Shown: positions 7,107-14,566, counted from the stretch's first letter. The stretch is DNA of 64,000 nt from Chitinophagales bacterium (GCA_017303475.1 JAFLBO010000025.1:1-64000); one strand, 5' to 3'. Numbers and translations: made by a program. Notes: generated by a model not told the origin, from the letters alone.

Positions 7107-7820
7107 TCAACGAGATGGTTCCTGCAGAAGGTCCATGAACTGAACCGCCGTATTCTCCATTTTGAAAATAACCTTGTCGAGGTTGGTTACCAACAGGTTA
7201 AATCCAGCCATAGCAATGATTGACACGAGCAGACCGGCCGCCGTTGCCGTGAGCGCGTGGTAAATACCGTTTGACAACACCTGTGGGGTGATGTTGGTAG
7301 CGGAAGACATATCCTGGAAGGAAATGATCAGACCGATTACTGTACCCAACAGACCGATCATCGGTGCGATACCTGAGATGGAGGCCAGGGTGGAGAGGTT
7401 TTTTTCGAGTTTGAGCAGCTCGAGGTTGCCCACGTTTTCGATGGATTTGTTGATATCGTCCAGCGGTTTGCCGATACGATCCAGGCCTTTTTCAACCATA
7501 CGGGCCATGGGTGCATCTACGCTTTGGCAGAGAGCTTTGGCAGCCTGCAGGTTGCCGCTTTCCACACTGGCGCGAATGGAATTCATGAAGTTATGGTCAA
7601 CCTGACCTGCGCGGGTGAGGGTGAAATACCGTTCAATGATGATGTACACCGCAACGATTGAAAGCAGGAACAGGATGGTCATCACGATCAGACCGGAGGT
7701 ACTGCTCGTGAGGATGATGTCGATCAGGCTTTTAGACTCGGTAGTGGTGGTTGTGGATGAGCCTTCTTTTGCAGCAAGTTGGAGGAAAAAGAAGGAAGAC
7801 AGGAATGCATGGATTGTCAT
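7107..7820 (-). CDS. exbB: ExbB/TolQ/MotA-type proton channel
   Basis: 237 residues with three membrane helices: about 42-64 (GLIVMTILFLLSIVAVYIII), about 143-165 (SGIAPMIGLLGTVIGLIISF) and about 185-208 (ALTATAAGLLVSIIAMAGF). The APMIGLLGTVIG and LTATAAGLLV motifs are diagnostic of the MotA/TolQ/ExbB family and line the proton path. First gene of the operon; a -7 box sits about 60 bases upstream. The N-terminal stretch MTIHAFLSSFFFLQLA may act as a signal-like extra hydrophobic segment. Confidence 0.95.
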   Translation of the reverse strand: MTIHAFLSSFFFLQLAAKEGSSTTTTTESKSLIDIILTSSTSGLIVMTILFLLSIVAVYIIIERYFTLTRAGQVDHNFMNSIRASVESGNLQAAKALCQSVDAPMARMVEKGLDRIGKPLDDINKSIENVGNLELLKLEKNLSTLASISGIAPMIGLLGTVIGLIISFQDMSSATNITPQVLSNGIYHALTATAAGLLVSIIAMAGFNLLVTNLDKVIFKMENTAVQFMDLLQEPSR

Positions 7821-7882
7821 AGACGTTCGGTGCTGTTAGATTGTGTAAACCGGTTACTTCGTTTTTAGGTGATACCGAACGC

Positions 7883-7890
7883 CAAAAGTA
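7883..7890 (-). promoter_or_regulatory. -7 box of the exbB-exbD-tonB operon
   Basis: TACTTTTG on the minus strand, 62 bases before the exbB start. Confidence 0.5.
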
Positions 7891-7973
7891 GGGTCTTTTG
7901 TATCCGCACCATAAAATTCCTGCACAAATTTCCCGCTTACCGGCTTTTTTGCCATCCTAACGACATTGAAAGC

Positions 7974-8444
7974 CTAGTTGCAGCCCTGTTTTCGACGGGT
8001 ATCAATGATGTACTGAATTTTCCAACCGCCTTTGGTTTTCACCATTTGGAAGGAATTAGTGCCACAATGGGAGCGTTTTCCGTTGATATAGAAGGAGTAA
8101 GGCGTCCAGACACTGGCCAGCGACTGCTCGGCGTGAATGGCTTCGAACTTGATGCGTTCATCGTACTGATCCGGACCGGGATTGCCCACCATCATCACAA
8201 ATTCGACAAAATCCTGGGTGTACACCTGCATGGCGCCTTCCTTGTCGGCCATGTAGGTTTGCAATACCATGTCTGGCATGCAGGTGCTTTTCAATAAAGT
8301 GGTATCGCCCTTTTCCATCCCAGCAAAGAAATTGTTGATGGTTTTTTTGATGGCTTTTTCATCATCCGCAACATCGGATGCTTTTTTCTGGGCAAAAGAA
8401 GAGGCTGCAAGCAGCAGGAAGAGGAATGAGAGTAGTTGTTTCAT
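7974..8444 (-). CDS. Secreted NTF2-like (DUF4440/lumazine-binding-type) protein
   Basis: 156 residues from the chosen start MKQLLSFLFLLLAASSFAQ, a clean signal peptide. An upstream in-frame start would run through a perfect palindrome and is rejected. The mature part shows an NTF2-like fold: KAIKKTINNFFAGMEKGD, then TYMADKEGAMQVY, a conserved VWTPYSFYINGKRSHCGTNSF segment and the terminal GGWKIQYIIDTRR strand. Members are small-molecule binders or have no known activity. Exported to the periplasm or beyond. Its promoter would have to lie near or within the palindrome at 8461-8565. Confidence 0.8.
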   Translation of the reverse strand: MKQLLSFLFLLLAASSFAQKKASDVADDEKAIKKTINNFFAGMEKGDTTLLKSTCMPDMVLQTYMADKEGAMQVYTQDFVEFVMMVGNPGPDQYDERIKFEAIHAEQSLASVWTPYSFYINGKRSHCGTNSFQMVKTKGGWKIQYIIDTRRKQGCN

Positions 8445-8460
8445 AGACGGTGGATTGTTG

Positions 8461-8565
8461 TTGGCTGCCCTGTGCACCCAGGCGAGAGGAGGGTATAGTG
8501 AGAGTCTCACTCCGAGTGAGACTCTCACTATACCCTCCTCTCGCCTGGGTGCACAGGGCAGCCAA
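8461..8565. repeat. Perfect 51-bp-arm palindrome (module 3)
   Basis: Arms 8461-8511 and 8515-8565 are fully complementary with the three-base loop CCG. The core AGTGAGAGTCTCACT-NNN-AGTGAGACTCTCACT is shared with 18239-18315 and 63159-63231, while the outer arms are unique to this site. It lies between divergent genes (7974-8444 on minus, 8674-9438 on plus). Confidence 0.97.
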
Positions 8566-8673
8566 AAGTCGATTCATGCAGCAGATTACTCCGAAAAAAT
8601 AGCCCGATGGTCTGTATTTGATGCTGTTCAACCATTTAAGGACCTTAATTCGCAATCATAAACACGACACCCT

Positions 8674-9438
8674 ATGCGCCTTGTAGATTTTTATGTGTTG
8701 CTGATCCGGCTGTTGCTGGGTTATGTTTTTTTCTCTTCCGGCCTGTGCAAGTTGAGCGACGGGCATTTTGGGCAATTGATTGGTCCGCCGTTGCTGATCC
8801 GGCAGTTGGAGGCATATCAGCTGGGTTTGTTCGGGTATTTTGTAGCGGCATCTCAGGTTTTGGTAGGCGCGCTGGTGCTTAGTCAACGCTGGTCCTTGCT
8901 TGGGCTGGTGATGCTGGTTCCAATGAATGCCAGCATATTAGCGGTAACCACCTCGCAGCAATGGACGGGAACACCTTTCGTCAATGCTTTTTTCCTGTTG
9001 CTGAATCTGTTAGCCTTACTATATGAATGGAAGAGCCTGCGCTTTTTTCTTATTCCGGAGTTGGGGTCGCCTGTTGTGCCTGCGCGCACGCACCAGTTAT
9101 TCCCGGGCTTTTGGAAACCTGTGGCGGTTGTAGGGCTGGGGTTGATGGGGGCCGTGGTGGCGCCGTTTTCTTTGCCGCTTGCACTGGCAGCGGGTGTGGC
9201 AGCTTTGATAATGGCCTGGTGGAATGTGTGGCAGCCACAGCGGATGTCGTGGGCGGCAGGAATAGCCTTGTTTGCATCCCTTACGGCGGTGGTGGTATTG
9301 GCTCTGGCTGAGTTTTTATCCAGCCTGAATGTTGGTGTTTATATCGTTGTAGGGGGCGGTGTAATAATAACCTTTCTGGCTGTACTAACAGAAACTGTAA
9401 TAAAGGGACTTTTTAGGCGTCAACATTTTCAGGGGTGA
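8674..9438 (+). CDS. DoxX-like integral membrane protein
   Basis: 254 residues with about eight predicted membrane helices. The N-terminal half fits the DoxX/MauE-like four-helix fold: LIRLLLGYVFFSSGLCKLSDGHF at 9-31, then LLIRQLEAYQL, a helix at 52-70 and two more up to about 120. The C-terminal half (about 140-250) adds four hydrophobic segments without a family I recognise. DoxX-like proteins are linked to redox or electron-transfer functions in the inner membrane; the role here is unproven. First of four plus-strand envelope genes (DoxX, lipoprotein, thioredoxin, VanY). Confidence 0.7.
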   Translation: MRLVDFYVLLIRLLLGYVFFSSGLCKLSDGHFGQLIGPPLLIRQLEAYQLGLFGYFVAASQVLVGALVLSQRWSLLGLVMLVPMNASILAVTTSQQWTGTPFVNAFFLLLNLLALLYEWKSLRFFLIPELGSPVVPARTHQLFPGFWKPVAVVGLGLMGAVVAPFSLPLALAAGVAALIMAWWNVWQPQRMSWAAGIALFASLTAVVVLALAEFLSSLNVGVYIVVGGGVIITFLAVLTETVIKGLFRRQHFQG

Positions 9439-9473
9439 CATGTTTGATAGTAATACAATCAAACCCTGGTCAT

Positions 9474-9779
9474 ATGTCAAAAATAATCTTTGCCCTGTCA
9501 CTGATTTTGATGGCTTATTCCTGTGTCACTTCCAAGACCATCGAAAATGAAAAACGCATGGAGGACTGGTTGAACCAGGCCACCATGCCTGTAACGGTAA
9601 TGGATCAAACAGCCGGACCCCGGTGCCGACCCTCGCTGCATTGTTACACCCTGATTGATGCAAGTGGAAAGGTGCATCAGGCGCGAAATGTCCGGCATTA
9701 CTTACCCCGGATGATTCCGGAAGATACCACGAATATTCGGAGAAACCTGTTGGAGCGGTTGATCTTGGGTGATCGGTAA
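9474..9779 (+). CDS. Small lipoprotein of unknown function
   Basis: 101 residues from the start MSKIIFALSLILMAYSC, a lipoprotein signal with the lipobox Cys at residue 17. The mature part contains a CRPSLHCYTLIDASGKVHQARNV segment with two Cys. No family recognised. An earlier in-frame ATG at 9435 lacks a signal and overlaps the previous gene. It sits between a DoxX-like gene and a thioredoxin gene, which hints at envelope redox chemistry (inference). Confidence 0.6.
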   Translation: MSKIIFALSLILMAYSCVTSKTIENEKRMEDWLNQATMPVTVMDQTAGPRCRPSLHCYTLIDASGKVHQARNVRHYLPRMIPEDTTNIRRNLLERLILGDR

Positions 9780-9838
9780 ACTTCAATGTGTTTTGGTGTT
9801 TTATTGTTTGGGCGGGAGGCGCCTTACCCTCCTCTTCG

Positions 9839-9846
9839 TACCTTTG
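9839..9846 (+). promoter_or_regulatory. -7 box directly before the thioredoxin start
   Basis: TACCTTTG followed by four bases (CCCC) and the ATG. This places the likely transcription start at or beside the start codon, so a leaderless mRNA is expected. Confidence 0.6.
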
Positions 9847-9850
9847 CCCC

Positions 9851-10156
9851 ATGAAATCCTCGTTTCAATCCCTGATTCAATCCGAAATACCGGTACTTAT
9901 TGATTTTTGGGCCACCTGGTGCGGTCCTTGTCGCGCTATGGCGCCTGTGCTGGACGAACTCAAAGCTGACCTGGGCGATCGGGTTCGGATCATCAAGATA
10001 GATGTGGACAAAAATACCGATCTGGCTGTCGACATGAAGGTGATGGGTGTGCCAACTTTTATGTTGTACAAAAACGGGCAAAAACTCTGGCACGATGCCG
10101 GCACTTTTAGCAAGGAGGCGCTGAAAAGAAAAATTGAAGATGCTGAAAATCAGTAA
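9851..10156 (+). CDS. Thioredoxin
   Basis: 101 residues, single thioredoxin domain without signal peptide. Active site WCGPC at about residues 24-28 inside FWATWCGPCRAMAPVL, and the cis-Pro motif GVPTFMLY near 69-76. Catalyses thiol-disulfide exchange in the cytoplasm. The ATG at 9851 is chosen because the -7 box ends four bases upstream and the protein then has the normal thioredoxin N-terminus. Its 3' end overlaps the start of the VanY-type gene by 17 bases, suggesting co-translation. Confidence 0.93.
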   Translation: MKSSFQSLIQSEIPVLIDFWATWCGPCRAMAPVLDELKADLGDRVRIIKIDVDKNTDLAVDMKVMGVPTFMLYKNGQKLWHDAGTFSKEALKRKIEDAENQ

Positions 10157-10910
10157 CTGGATATACTGGGTGGCATTGCTCGGACTCATTCCGGCCTGTG
10201 GCAATCAGGATACAACTGCCCCAACTGTCGCTGCGCAGGTTTCGGCAGACACCCTTCCGCCGGCGCTTGTGGTAAGCAAAGATTATTTACTGGGAAAGTT
10301 TGACCCTGCTACACATCCGGATTTTGTGGTAGTTGGCAAACCCTATACCGACAAGCCCGGTATGATGCTGCGCAAAGAGGCGTTTGAAGCCTTTCAAAAA
10401 ATGTGGGAAAATGCGCAAAAAGATGGAATTATGCTGCGTATTATTTCTTCCACACGCACGTTTGAGCAGCAAAAAAATATATGGGAAGGCAAGTGGACCC
10501 GCTTTGCCAAAGATGCGCCGGCGCCTTTGGATAGGGCCAGAAAAATCCTGGAATACTCCTCCATGCCGGGTTCATCTCGCCATCACTGGGGTACTGATAT
10601 TGACCTCAATGATTTGAACAATCCTTCATTTGAATCTGGGGGCACTCATGAAAAAGTGTACCAGTGGTTGAGCGCTCACGCCCATGAATATGGTTTTTGT
10701 CAGCCATATACACCCGGCCGCCCCAGTGGCTACAGAGAGGAAAAGTGGCACTGGAGTTTCACGCCATTGAGCAAAGCTTTTTTAGCGCAATACCGACAAT
10801 CCATTACCAATGCGGACATTCAGGGATTTCAGGGCGCTCAGCTGGCGCCTGAAGTAAAAGCGGTGGAGGATTATGTGTTGGGAATTGGCGTTTTGTGTAT
10901 GCCGGAGTAA
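10140..10910 (+). CDS. VanY-family D,D/L,D-carboxypeptidase lipoprotein (peptidase M15)
   Basis: 256 residues. Lipoprotein signal MLKISNWIYWVALLGLIPAC with the lipid Cys near residue 20. Peptidase M15 (VanY/DacB) features: SSTRTFEQQ near 99, the zinc motif SxHxxGxxxD (SRHHWGTDID, about 143-152) and the EKWHWSF motif near 200 with the third zinc ligand and catalytic Glu. It would trim peptidoglycan stem peptides in the periplasm. An ATG two codons after an in-frame TTG is used as start; it overlaps the thioredoxin gene. Nothing links it to glycopeptide resistance. Confidence 0.88.
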   Translation: MLKISNWIYWVALLGLIPACGNQDTTAPTVAAQVSADTLPPALVVSKDYLLGKFDPATHPDFVVVGKPYTDKPGMMLRKEAFEAFQKMWENAQKDGIMLRIISSTRTFEQQKNIWEGKWTRFAKDAPAPLDRARKILEYSSMPGSSRHHWGTDIDLNDLNNPSFESGGTHEKVYQWLSAHAHEYGFCQPYTPGRPSGYREEKWHWSFTPLSKAFLAQYRQSITNADIQGFQGAQLAPEVKAVEDYVLGIGVLCMPE

Positions 10911-11028
10911 GCTTGTTCTGGTATATGCTACTGGACATTTTGTTTCAGACCTATAAGATTCCCCAAAACATACGGTATGTACACAAGTTAAATGTGGGGA
11001 TGTTAAGGCTATCGGGAAACGCATCTAG

Positions 11029-11109
11029 CATCTTGTAACCACTCGTTTCAACGAGTGGCCAGGAATACCCCACCCATCACATATAGCATCTTTACAAAAC
11101 ATCAGCATC
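11029..11109 (+). repeat. Left inner inverted repeat of the transposase element
   Basis: About 80 bases, inverted copy of 11680-11759. Contains hairpin CCACTCGTTTCAACGAGTGG (11039-11058). The stem differs from that of the right copy by compensating pairs. Confidence 0.85.
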
Positions 11110-11243
11110 AAAAATCTCAGGGAGCCCTATTAATTAGGATATTATTTTATGAACTCGGTCTTGCATCTTTTCTAACAACACCTTAATTTTGTAGAAATCA
11201 CGCCCCTTGCTAACTATTTTTCACCAAACAACCAAACCTTATC

Positions 11244-11681
11244 ATGGCACAAGTACGCATCTGGGTACACGCAGTTTGGGCAACCAAACGACGTGAGCCA
11301 CTCATGGCAAATAAAAACAAGCGCACAGAGATTTTCAAGCACATTAAATCCTATGCTAAAGAAAAGAAGATATATTTGGATTTTATTAATGGAGAATCCG
11401 ATCACGTTCACGCCTTAATTTCGATGGCCTGTGACCAGAACATAGCTCAAATCATGAAATTGCTCAAAGGAGAAAGTTCGAGTTTTGCAAATCAGAAGCA
11501 ATTGTTTGGGACAGATTTTGCTTGGGCAGATGACTACTACGCTGCTTCTATTGGTCAGTCGCAAGTGGAAGTTGTTCGAAATTATCTAAAAAATCAGGAG
11601 GAGCATCATCGAAGTAAGACCTTTGAAGAAGAATGTCAGGTATTCATGGTTAAGTATGGCTTTGTTCGGATCTTGGGCTGA
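11244..11681 (+). CDS. IS200/REP-associated tyrosine transposase (TnpA-REP type)
   Basis: 145 residues, the size of IS200-type Y1 transposases. N-terminal beta strand MAQVRIWVHAVWATKRREP, HUH metal motif in GESDHVHALIS (about 50-60), and a nucleophile Tyr candidate in VRNYLKNQEEHH near residue 113. These enzymes cut and rejoin single-stranded DNA at hairpins. The start ATG at 11244 gives the canonical N-terminus, and both sides carry hairpin-bearing inverted repeats. The reading frame is intact, so it could be active. Confidence 0.92.
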   Translation: MAQVRIWVHAVWATKRREPLMANKNKRTEIFKHIKSYAKEKKIYLDFINGESDHVHALISMACDQNIAQIMKLLKGESSSFANQKQLFGTDFAWADDYYAASIGQSQVEVVRNYLKNQEEHHRSKTFEEECQVFMVKYGFVRILG

Positions 11682-11759
11682 TGCTGATGTTTTGTAAAGA
11701 TGCTAGATGTGATGGGTGGGCTGGATTTGCCCGCCGTTGAAACGGCGGGTTACAAGATG
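11680..11759 (-). repeat. Right inner inverted repeat of the transposase element
   Basis: Begins on the transposase stop codon. Hairpin CCCGCCGTTGAAACGGCGGG (11730-11749) corresponds to the left hairpin with changed but still complementary stem bases. Confidence 0.85.
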
Positions 11760-11828
11760 GTAGATGTGTTTTCTGATTACCTCAACATCCTTACGTAACT
11801 TGTGTACACACCGTAGGTTCCCAAAACC

Positions 11829-11996
11829 TTAAAGGTCTGAAAACAAAATGCTCATTAGTATAGTATAAACCATCAGATGTCCGCCATCAAGCACTACTTT
11901 ACCAGGGTTTTCTATATGACTGACAGGTAGTATCCGGTCTTTTCCACCGTGTAAATGAAGCGCACATTTGGCTTGCTCATGGTTTTCAATCCTGTA
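11829..11996 (-). pseudogene. C-terminal remnant of an alpha/beta hydrolase
   Basis: Reading minus from 11996, 55 codons encode ...CALHLHGGKDRILPVSHI... and ...LDGGHLMVYT..., which fit the end of alpha/beta-hydrolase-fold proteins: the HGxxDxxxP loop with the catalytic Asp and the GGH motif with the catalytic His. No start and no nucleophile elbow are present. The fragment overlaps the 3' end of kptA on one side and runs into the transposase element on the other. It is best explained as a gene truncated by rearrangement and insertion. Too short to appear as a normal gene. Confidence 0.6.
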
Positions 11997-12540
11997 CAGT
12001 CAGATACCTGGCCGGCACATGATCCGTGAGCCAGACACCGTTGTCAGACAGGTAAAAAGTATGACCTTCCCGTGCCATCTGGCCGGCCAAAACGATAAAA
12101 ATAAACGGCTTCCCGTGTCGTTGCCCCACTTTGCGGGCGGTGTCCAAATCAGCACTTAAATGAACGTGCTGGCGACTTCTTTTATCCAGCCCTGATTCAA
12201 GAATAGCAGATGCTGATTGCTCAGCGGTACCGTGATAGAGGATATCCGGCGGCGTTTGGCTGTCAAGACCCAGGTCAATAGGCACAGAATGCCCCTGATT
12301 GGCTCGTATTTGCGTACGGGAATCATTCAGGGCAAAGCGCTTTTTAGGGTTGGTGTCTACCACCAGTTCCAGCAAGGCTTTATCGAATATCACACCGTGT
12401 TGAGTGGCTTTTTCGATCAGGATGTCCACATCTGTCCAGCCATTAATATCCAGTTCAATACCAATCAGTTCTGGTTGATGGCGGAGTACCAGACTCAGGA
12501 ATTTACTGGTGTGGAGTAGTTTTTTGTCGCCGGGTGTCAT
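11986..12540 (-). CDS. kptA: RNA 2'-phosphotransferase Tpt1/KptA
   Basis: 184 residues. Two-domain KptA layout: N-terminal winged helix with KKLLHTSKFLSLVLRHQPE and LDINGWTDVDILI (about 6-40), NPKKRFALN, then the ADP-ribosyltransferase-like domain with ILYHGT, RQHVHLS and VGQRHGKPFIF. The enzyme family moves a 2'-phosphate from RNA to NAD, and some members cap or ADP-ribosylate nucleic-acid ends. The start MTPGDKK at 12540 is preferred over an upstream one at 12594 that lies inside a palindrome. In bacteria the true substrate is unclear. Lies in the accessory patch next to Fic and HNH genes. Confidence 0.92.
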   Translation of the reverse strand: MTPGDKKLLHTSKFLSLVLRHQPELIGIELDINGWTDVDILIEKATQHGVIFDKALLELVVDTNPKKRFALNDSRTQIRANQGHSVPIDLGLDSQTPPDILYHGTAEQSASAILESGLDKRSRQHVHLSADLDTARKVGQRHGKPFIFIVLAGQMAREGHTFYLSDNGVWLTDHVPARYLTVQD

Positions 12541-12565
12541 TGTTGGAGTTGTAACTTTGGGAATC

Positions 12566-12609
12566 GGGTTTAGTGACGGGGTGACTGCAGTCACCCCGTC
12601 ACTAAACCC
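12566..12609. repeat. Perfect 44-bp palindrome (module 4)
   Basis: Two 22-bp arms without a loop, core AGTGACGGGGTGACTG. It lies between the divergent starts of kptA and the small secreted gene. The same core recurs inside a coding region at 31358-31390. Confidence 0.95.
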
Positions 12610-12634
12610 TCATACATCCGGTAAAGTTCCAAAA

Positions 12635-12933
12635 ATGCGCCTAACCATGATACGATACCTCAAATGTTGCTTTTTCAGCTTGTTCCTGATTTTACTGCCG
12701 GCATGGCGCAGGGCCAAACCGAGGCTTTAGTGCAGGCCAACAAGCTGTATGTGCTGGCCTGGATACCGGAGTTCCCGGATAGTTTCATGGTATTACTAAA
12801 TGTGGTCTCGGAAAGCGAATATCAGCGCTATTGTGTGCAGGATTTGGGGGGCTGGGAGGTACTGGTTGGTGGCGAAGTGACCTATCCTAAAGCCATCGGT
12901 AACATCAATAAGAAAGCCAGAGCTTGGTTGTAA
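12635..12933 (+). pseudogene. Small secreted protein, frameshifted
   Basis: One frame from ATG 12635 encodes a signal-peptide-like start (MRLTMIRYLKCCFFSLFLIL then LPA) and hits a stop at 12728. The +1-shifted frame from about 12702 continues as MAQGQTEALVQANKLYVLAW up to 12933. Adding one base near 12700 would join a normal signal peptide (LLPA-MAQGQT) to the rest, giving a protein of about 98 residues. The 3' end overlaps the convergent fic gene by about 50 bases. No family recognised. Either a real disabling frameshift or a sequencing error. Confidence 0.45.
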
Positions 12934-13661
12934 TCCAAAACAGGGTACTCAAGGCCTAACCGTCGGATGTTTTGATAATAGGTTTGATGCTGCTGGTAGT
13001 GCATTTTTTCACTTTGGATAAACCAGGCCTTTGGGCCTAATTTTTTGGCTATAAACCATTTTTCAATAAGCCTGGCACTTCTCCCATTTCCATCATTCCA
13101 AGGGTGAATTTTTACAAAAACCAGGTGAATCATGGAAGCATAGAACAATACTTCTTCAATAGTCAAATCCTTGGCGAGTAATACGGACATATCCGCCATT
13201 AATTTTTGCATTTCGGTAGCGACCTCAACAGGGGATGCCGCTACATATTCAATACGTCCTTCGGGCGTAGCCACATACATGTTTTGTGTTCTGAACTTTC
13301 CTTGTTGATTTTTTGCAAGGAGGTGCTTGCTTAATATTTTATGTGCCTCTGCTATATTTTCTTCCGTCAACGCATGCGACTGAGCAAAGGTGTATGCACT
13401 GTATAGATCGTCTATCTTTTTGGTATAATCAGGAGAAAAGGAAATGCCAAACCTTTTATGTTTGATATAACTATCTAAATCGATGTCTTCTCCTTCGATT
13501 TTACTGCTGAAAACGGAAGAAACTGAAGTGTAAAAGCTGAAAGAATCCGATGAAATTTCTGCATCCTTCAATCCATCAAATGCTGCTTGCAAGCCTTTGG
13601 GTGCAAGCTCCAAATAGGCAGGAAGTAGTGCCGCAGGGATGATGGAAAGTGTGTGGTTCAT
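12882..13661 (-). CDS. Fic-domain AMP-transferase family protein
   Basis: 259 residues from MNHTLSIIPAALL. The Fic motif HPWNDGNGRSAR (about 180-192) is complete: catalytic His, Asp/Glu position, GNGR loop and terminal Arg. An (S/T)xxxE(G/N) inhibitory motif is present N-terminal to the core (SSKIEG near 55), which marks a self-inhibited Fic protein. Such enzymes usually transfer AMP to target proteins; the target is unknown. The start codon overlaps the stop of the HNH gene (ATGA at 13658-13661), so the two are translationally coupled. A C-terminal helical part follows the Fic fold. Confidence 0.93.
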   Translation of the reverse strand: MNHTLSIIPAALLPAYLELAPKGLQAAFDGLKDAEISSDSFSFYTSVSSVFSSKIEGEDIDLDSYIKHKRFGISFSPDYTKKIDDLYSAYTFAQSHALTEENIAEAHKILSKHLLAKNQQGKFRTQNMYVATPEGRIEYVAASPVEVATEMQKLMADMSVLLAKDLTIEEVLFYASMIHLVFVKIHPWNDGNGRSARLIEKWFIAKKLGPKAWFIQSEKMHYQQHQTYYQNIRRLGLEYPVLDYNQALAFLLMLPMALG

Positions 13662-13975
13662 TTTGACGACGCAAGTAAGTGTTTTTGTACCACAGGGGCA
13701 ACGGTATTCTCGTTTATTCCCTTTTCCTTGCAATATTTACTTTTCAGCCACTCATTCAGCGTTTTATTACCCTTGCTCGAATTGCAGGAGCCACAGCATA
13801 ATGCAATATTCTCAATTCCGTTTATTTTTATGTCATTGATGATGTGTTCCCAGGTTGGTTTTGTTTTTCTATTCGTAGATAATCGGTTCAATTCAATTCC
13901 GCAATAGACACAATTGGCGTCTCTAGCGGTTACTATTAGTTCTACTGAATTGGGAATCCCCCATCGGTTAGCCAT
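13658..13975 (-). CDS. HNH endonuclease
   Basis: 105 residues. Zinc-ribbon-like CVYCG (about 22-26), the catalytic segment TWEHIIND near 42 and LCCGSCNSSKGNKTL near 60-74 form a complete HNH nuclease core. Nothing else is fused to it. It is the first gene of a two-gene unit with fic. Nicking or cleavage of DNA is the family activity; a defence or toxin role is inference from the pairing. Confidence 0.88.
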   Translation of the reverse strand: MANRWGIPNSVELIVTARDANCVYCGIELNRLSTNRKTKPTWEHIINDIKINGIENIALCCGSCNSSKGNKTLNEWLKSKYCKEKGINENTVAPVVQKHLLASSK

Positions 13976-14000
13976 ATTTCTATATTTAGCTAAATCAACC

Positions 14001-14025
14001 TTCCCGGAATACCATTCCGGGGTAC
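14001..14025. repeat. REP-like palindromic unit, second copy
   Basis: Exact 25-base copy of 4211-4235 (TTCCCGGAATACCATTCCGG plus GGTAC), here between the HNH gene and queD. Confidence 0.85.
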
Positions 14026-14026
14026 T

Positions 14027-14431
14027 TTACCCCACATCCACAAAATTTCGTGGTGTCTCATAAAGTCGCACGTGCAACCCAAAACGCTCAGGCAAGTGCC
14101 CGCGCAGGATATGCCAGATTACCACGGCAATGTTTTCGGCTGAAGGAATCAGGTTTTGAAACTCGGGCAGTTCGAAGTTCAGGTTTTTGTGGTCAAAACG
14201 GTCCTCCACCTCCTCGCGGATGAGCTGGGCCAGCCACACGAGGTCTACCACCATGCCGGTTTCGGGGTCTATGTCGCCCGTTACCCGAACCTCCAGTTCG
14301 TAGTTGTGGCCATGGTAATGCGGATTGTTGCACAGACCAAATACCTGACGGTTTTTTTCGTCAGACCAGCCTGGATTGTGGAGTCGGTGTGCAGCGTTGA
14401 AGTGGGCGCGTCGGGTTACAGAAATTTGCAT
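14027..14431 (-). CDS. queD: 6-carboxytetrahydropterin synthase / PTPS family (QueD)
   Basis: 134 residues, normal for the family. Zinc-binding His residues in RAHFNAAH (residues 8-15) and HYHGHNY (about 37-43), catalytic Cys in GLCNNPH, and the conserved ETPRN near the C-terminus. Converts 7,8-dihydroneopterin triphosphate in queuosine (or pterin) biosynthesis in the cytoplasm. The start at 14431 removes a 56-residue extension encoded by repeat DNA. QueD and PTPS cannot be separated with certainty by sequence inspection. Confidence 0.92.
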   Translation of the reverse strand: MQISVTRRAHFNAAHRLHNPGWSDEKNRQVFGLCNNPHYHGHNYELEVRVTGDIDPETGMVVDLVWLAQLIREEVEDRFDHKNLNFELPEFQNLIPSAENIAVVIWHILRGHLPERFGLHVRLYETPRNFVDVG

Positions 14432-14439
14432 GTTGTTAT

Positions 14440-14566
14440 TTTTACCGCAGAGTCGCGGAGGCGCTGAGTTTTTTATTGCCGCAGAGTCGCGGAGGCGCTG
14501 AGTTTTTTGCCGCGTGGTGCGGATAGTTGATATCTCTTGGCGCCTGCGTGTCTCCGTGGTAAAAAA
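14440..14566. repeat. Direct and inverted repeat cluster upstream of queD
   Basis: CCGCAGAGTCGCGGAGGCGC plus TGAGTTTTTT occurs twice (14445-14474, 14479-14508). A related inverted stretch (CGCCTGCGTGTCTCCGTGG, about 14541-14559) faces it. Fills the space between queD and the divergent giant outer-membrane gene. Confidence 0.8.

Larger units (their letters stand above)
10936..11850 (+). mobile_element. REP-associated (IS200-like) transposase element
   Basis: A Y1 transposase gene (11244-11681) lies between extended inverted flanks. Outer ends pair: CATTTTGTTTCAGACCT at 10936 with AGGTCTGAAAACAAAATG at 11833-11850, continuing inwards through ACACAAGTTA / TAACTTGTGT. Inner 80-base repeats (11029-11109 and 11680-11759) are almost perfect inverted copies, each with a GTT-TC/GA-AAC hairpin. 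The limits are where the complementarity ends; no target duplication is evident, as expected for this family. Confidence 0.75.

Noticed and set aside
10140..10910. VanY homologue as vancomycin resistance determinant
   Set aside because: No vanHAX or vanRS genes nearby; M15 peptidases are common housekeeping envelope enzymes.
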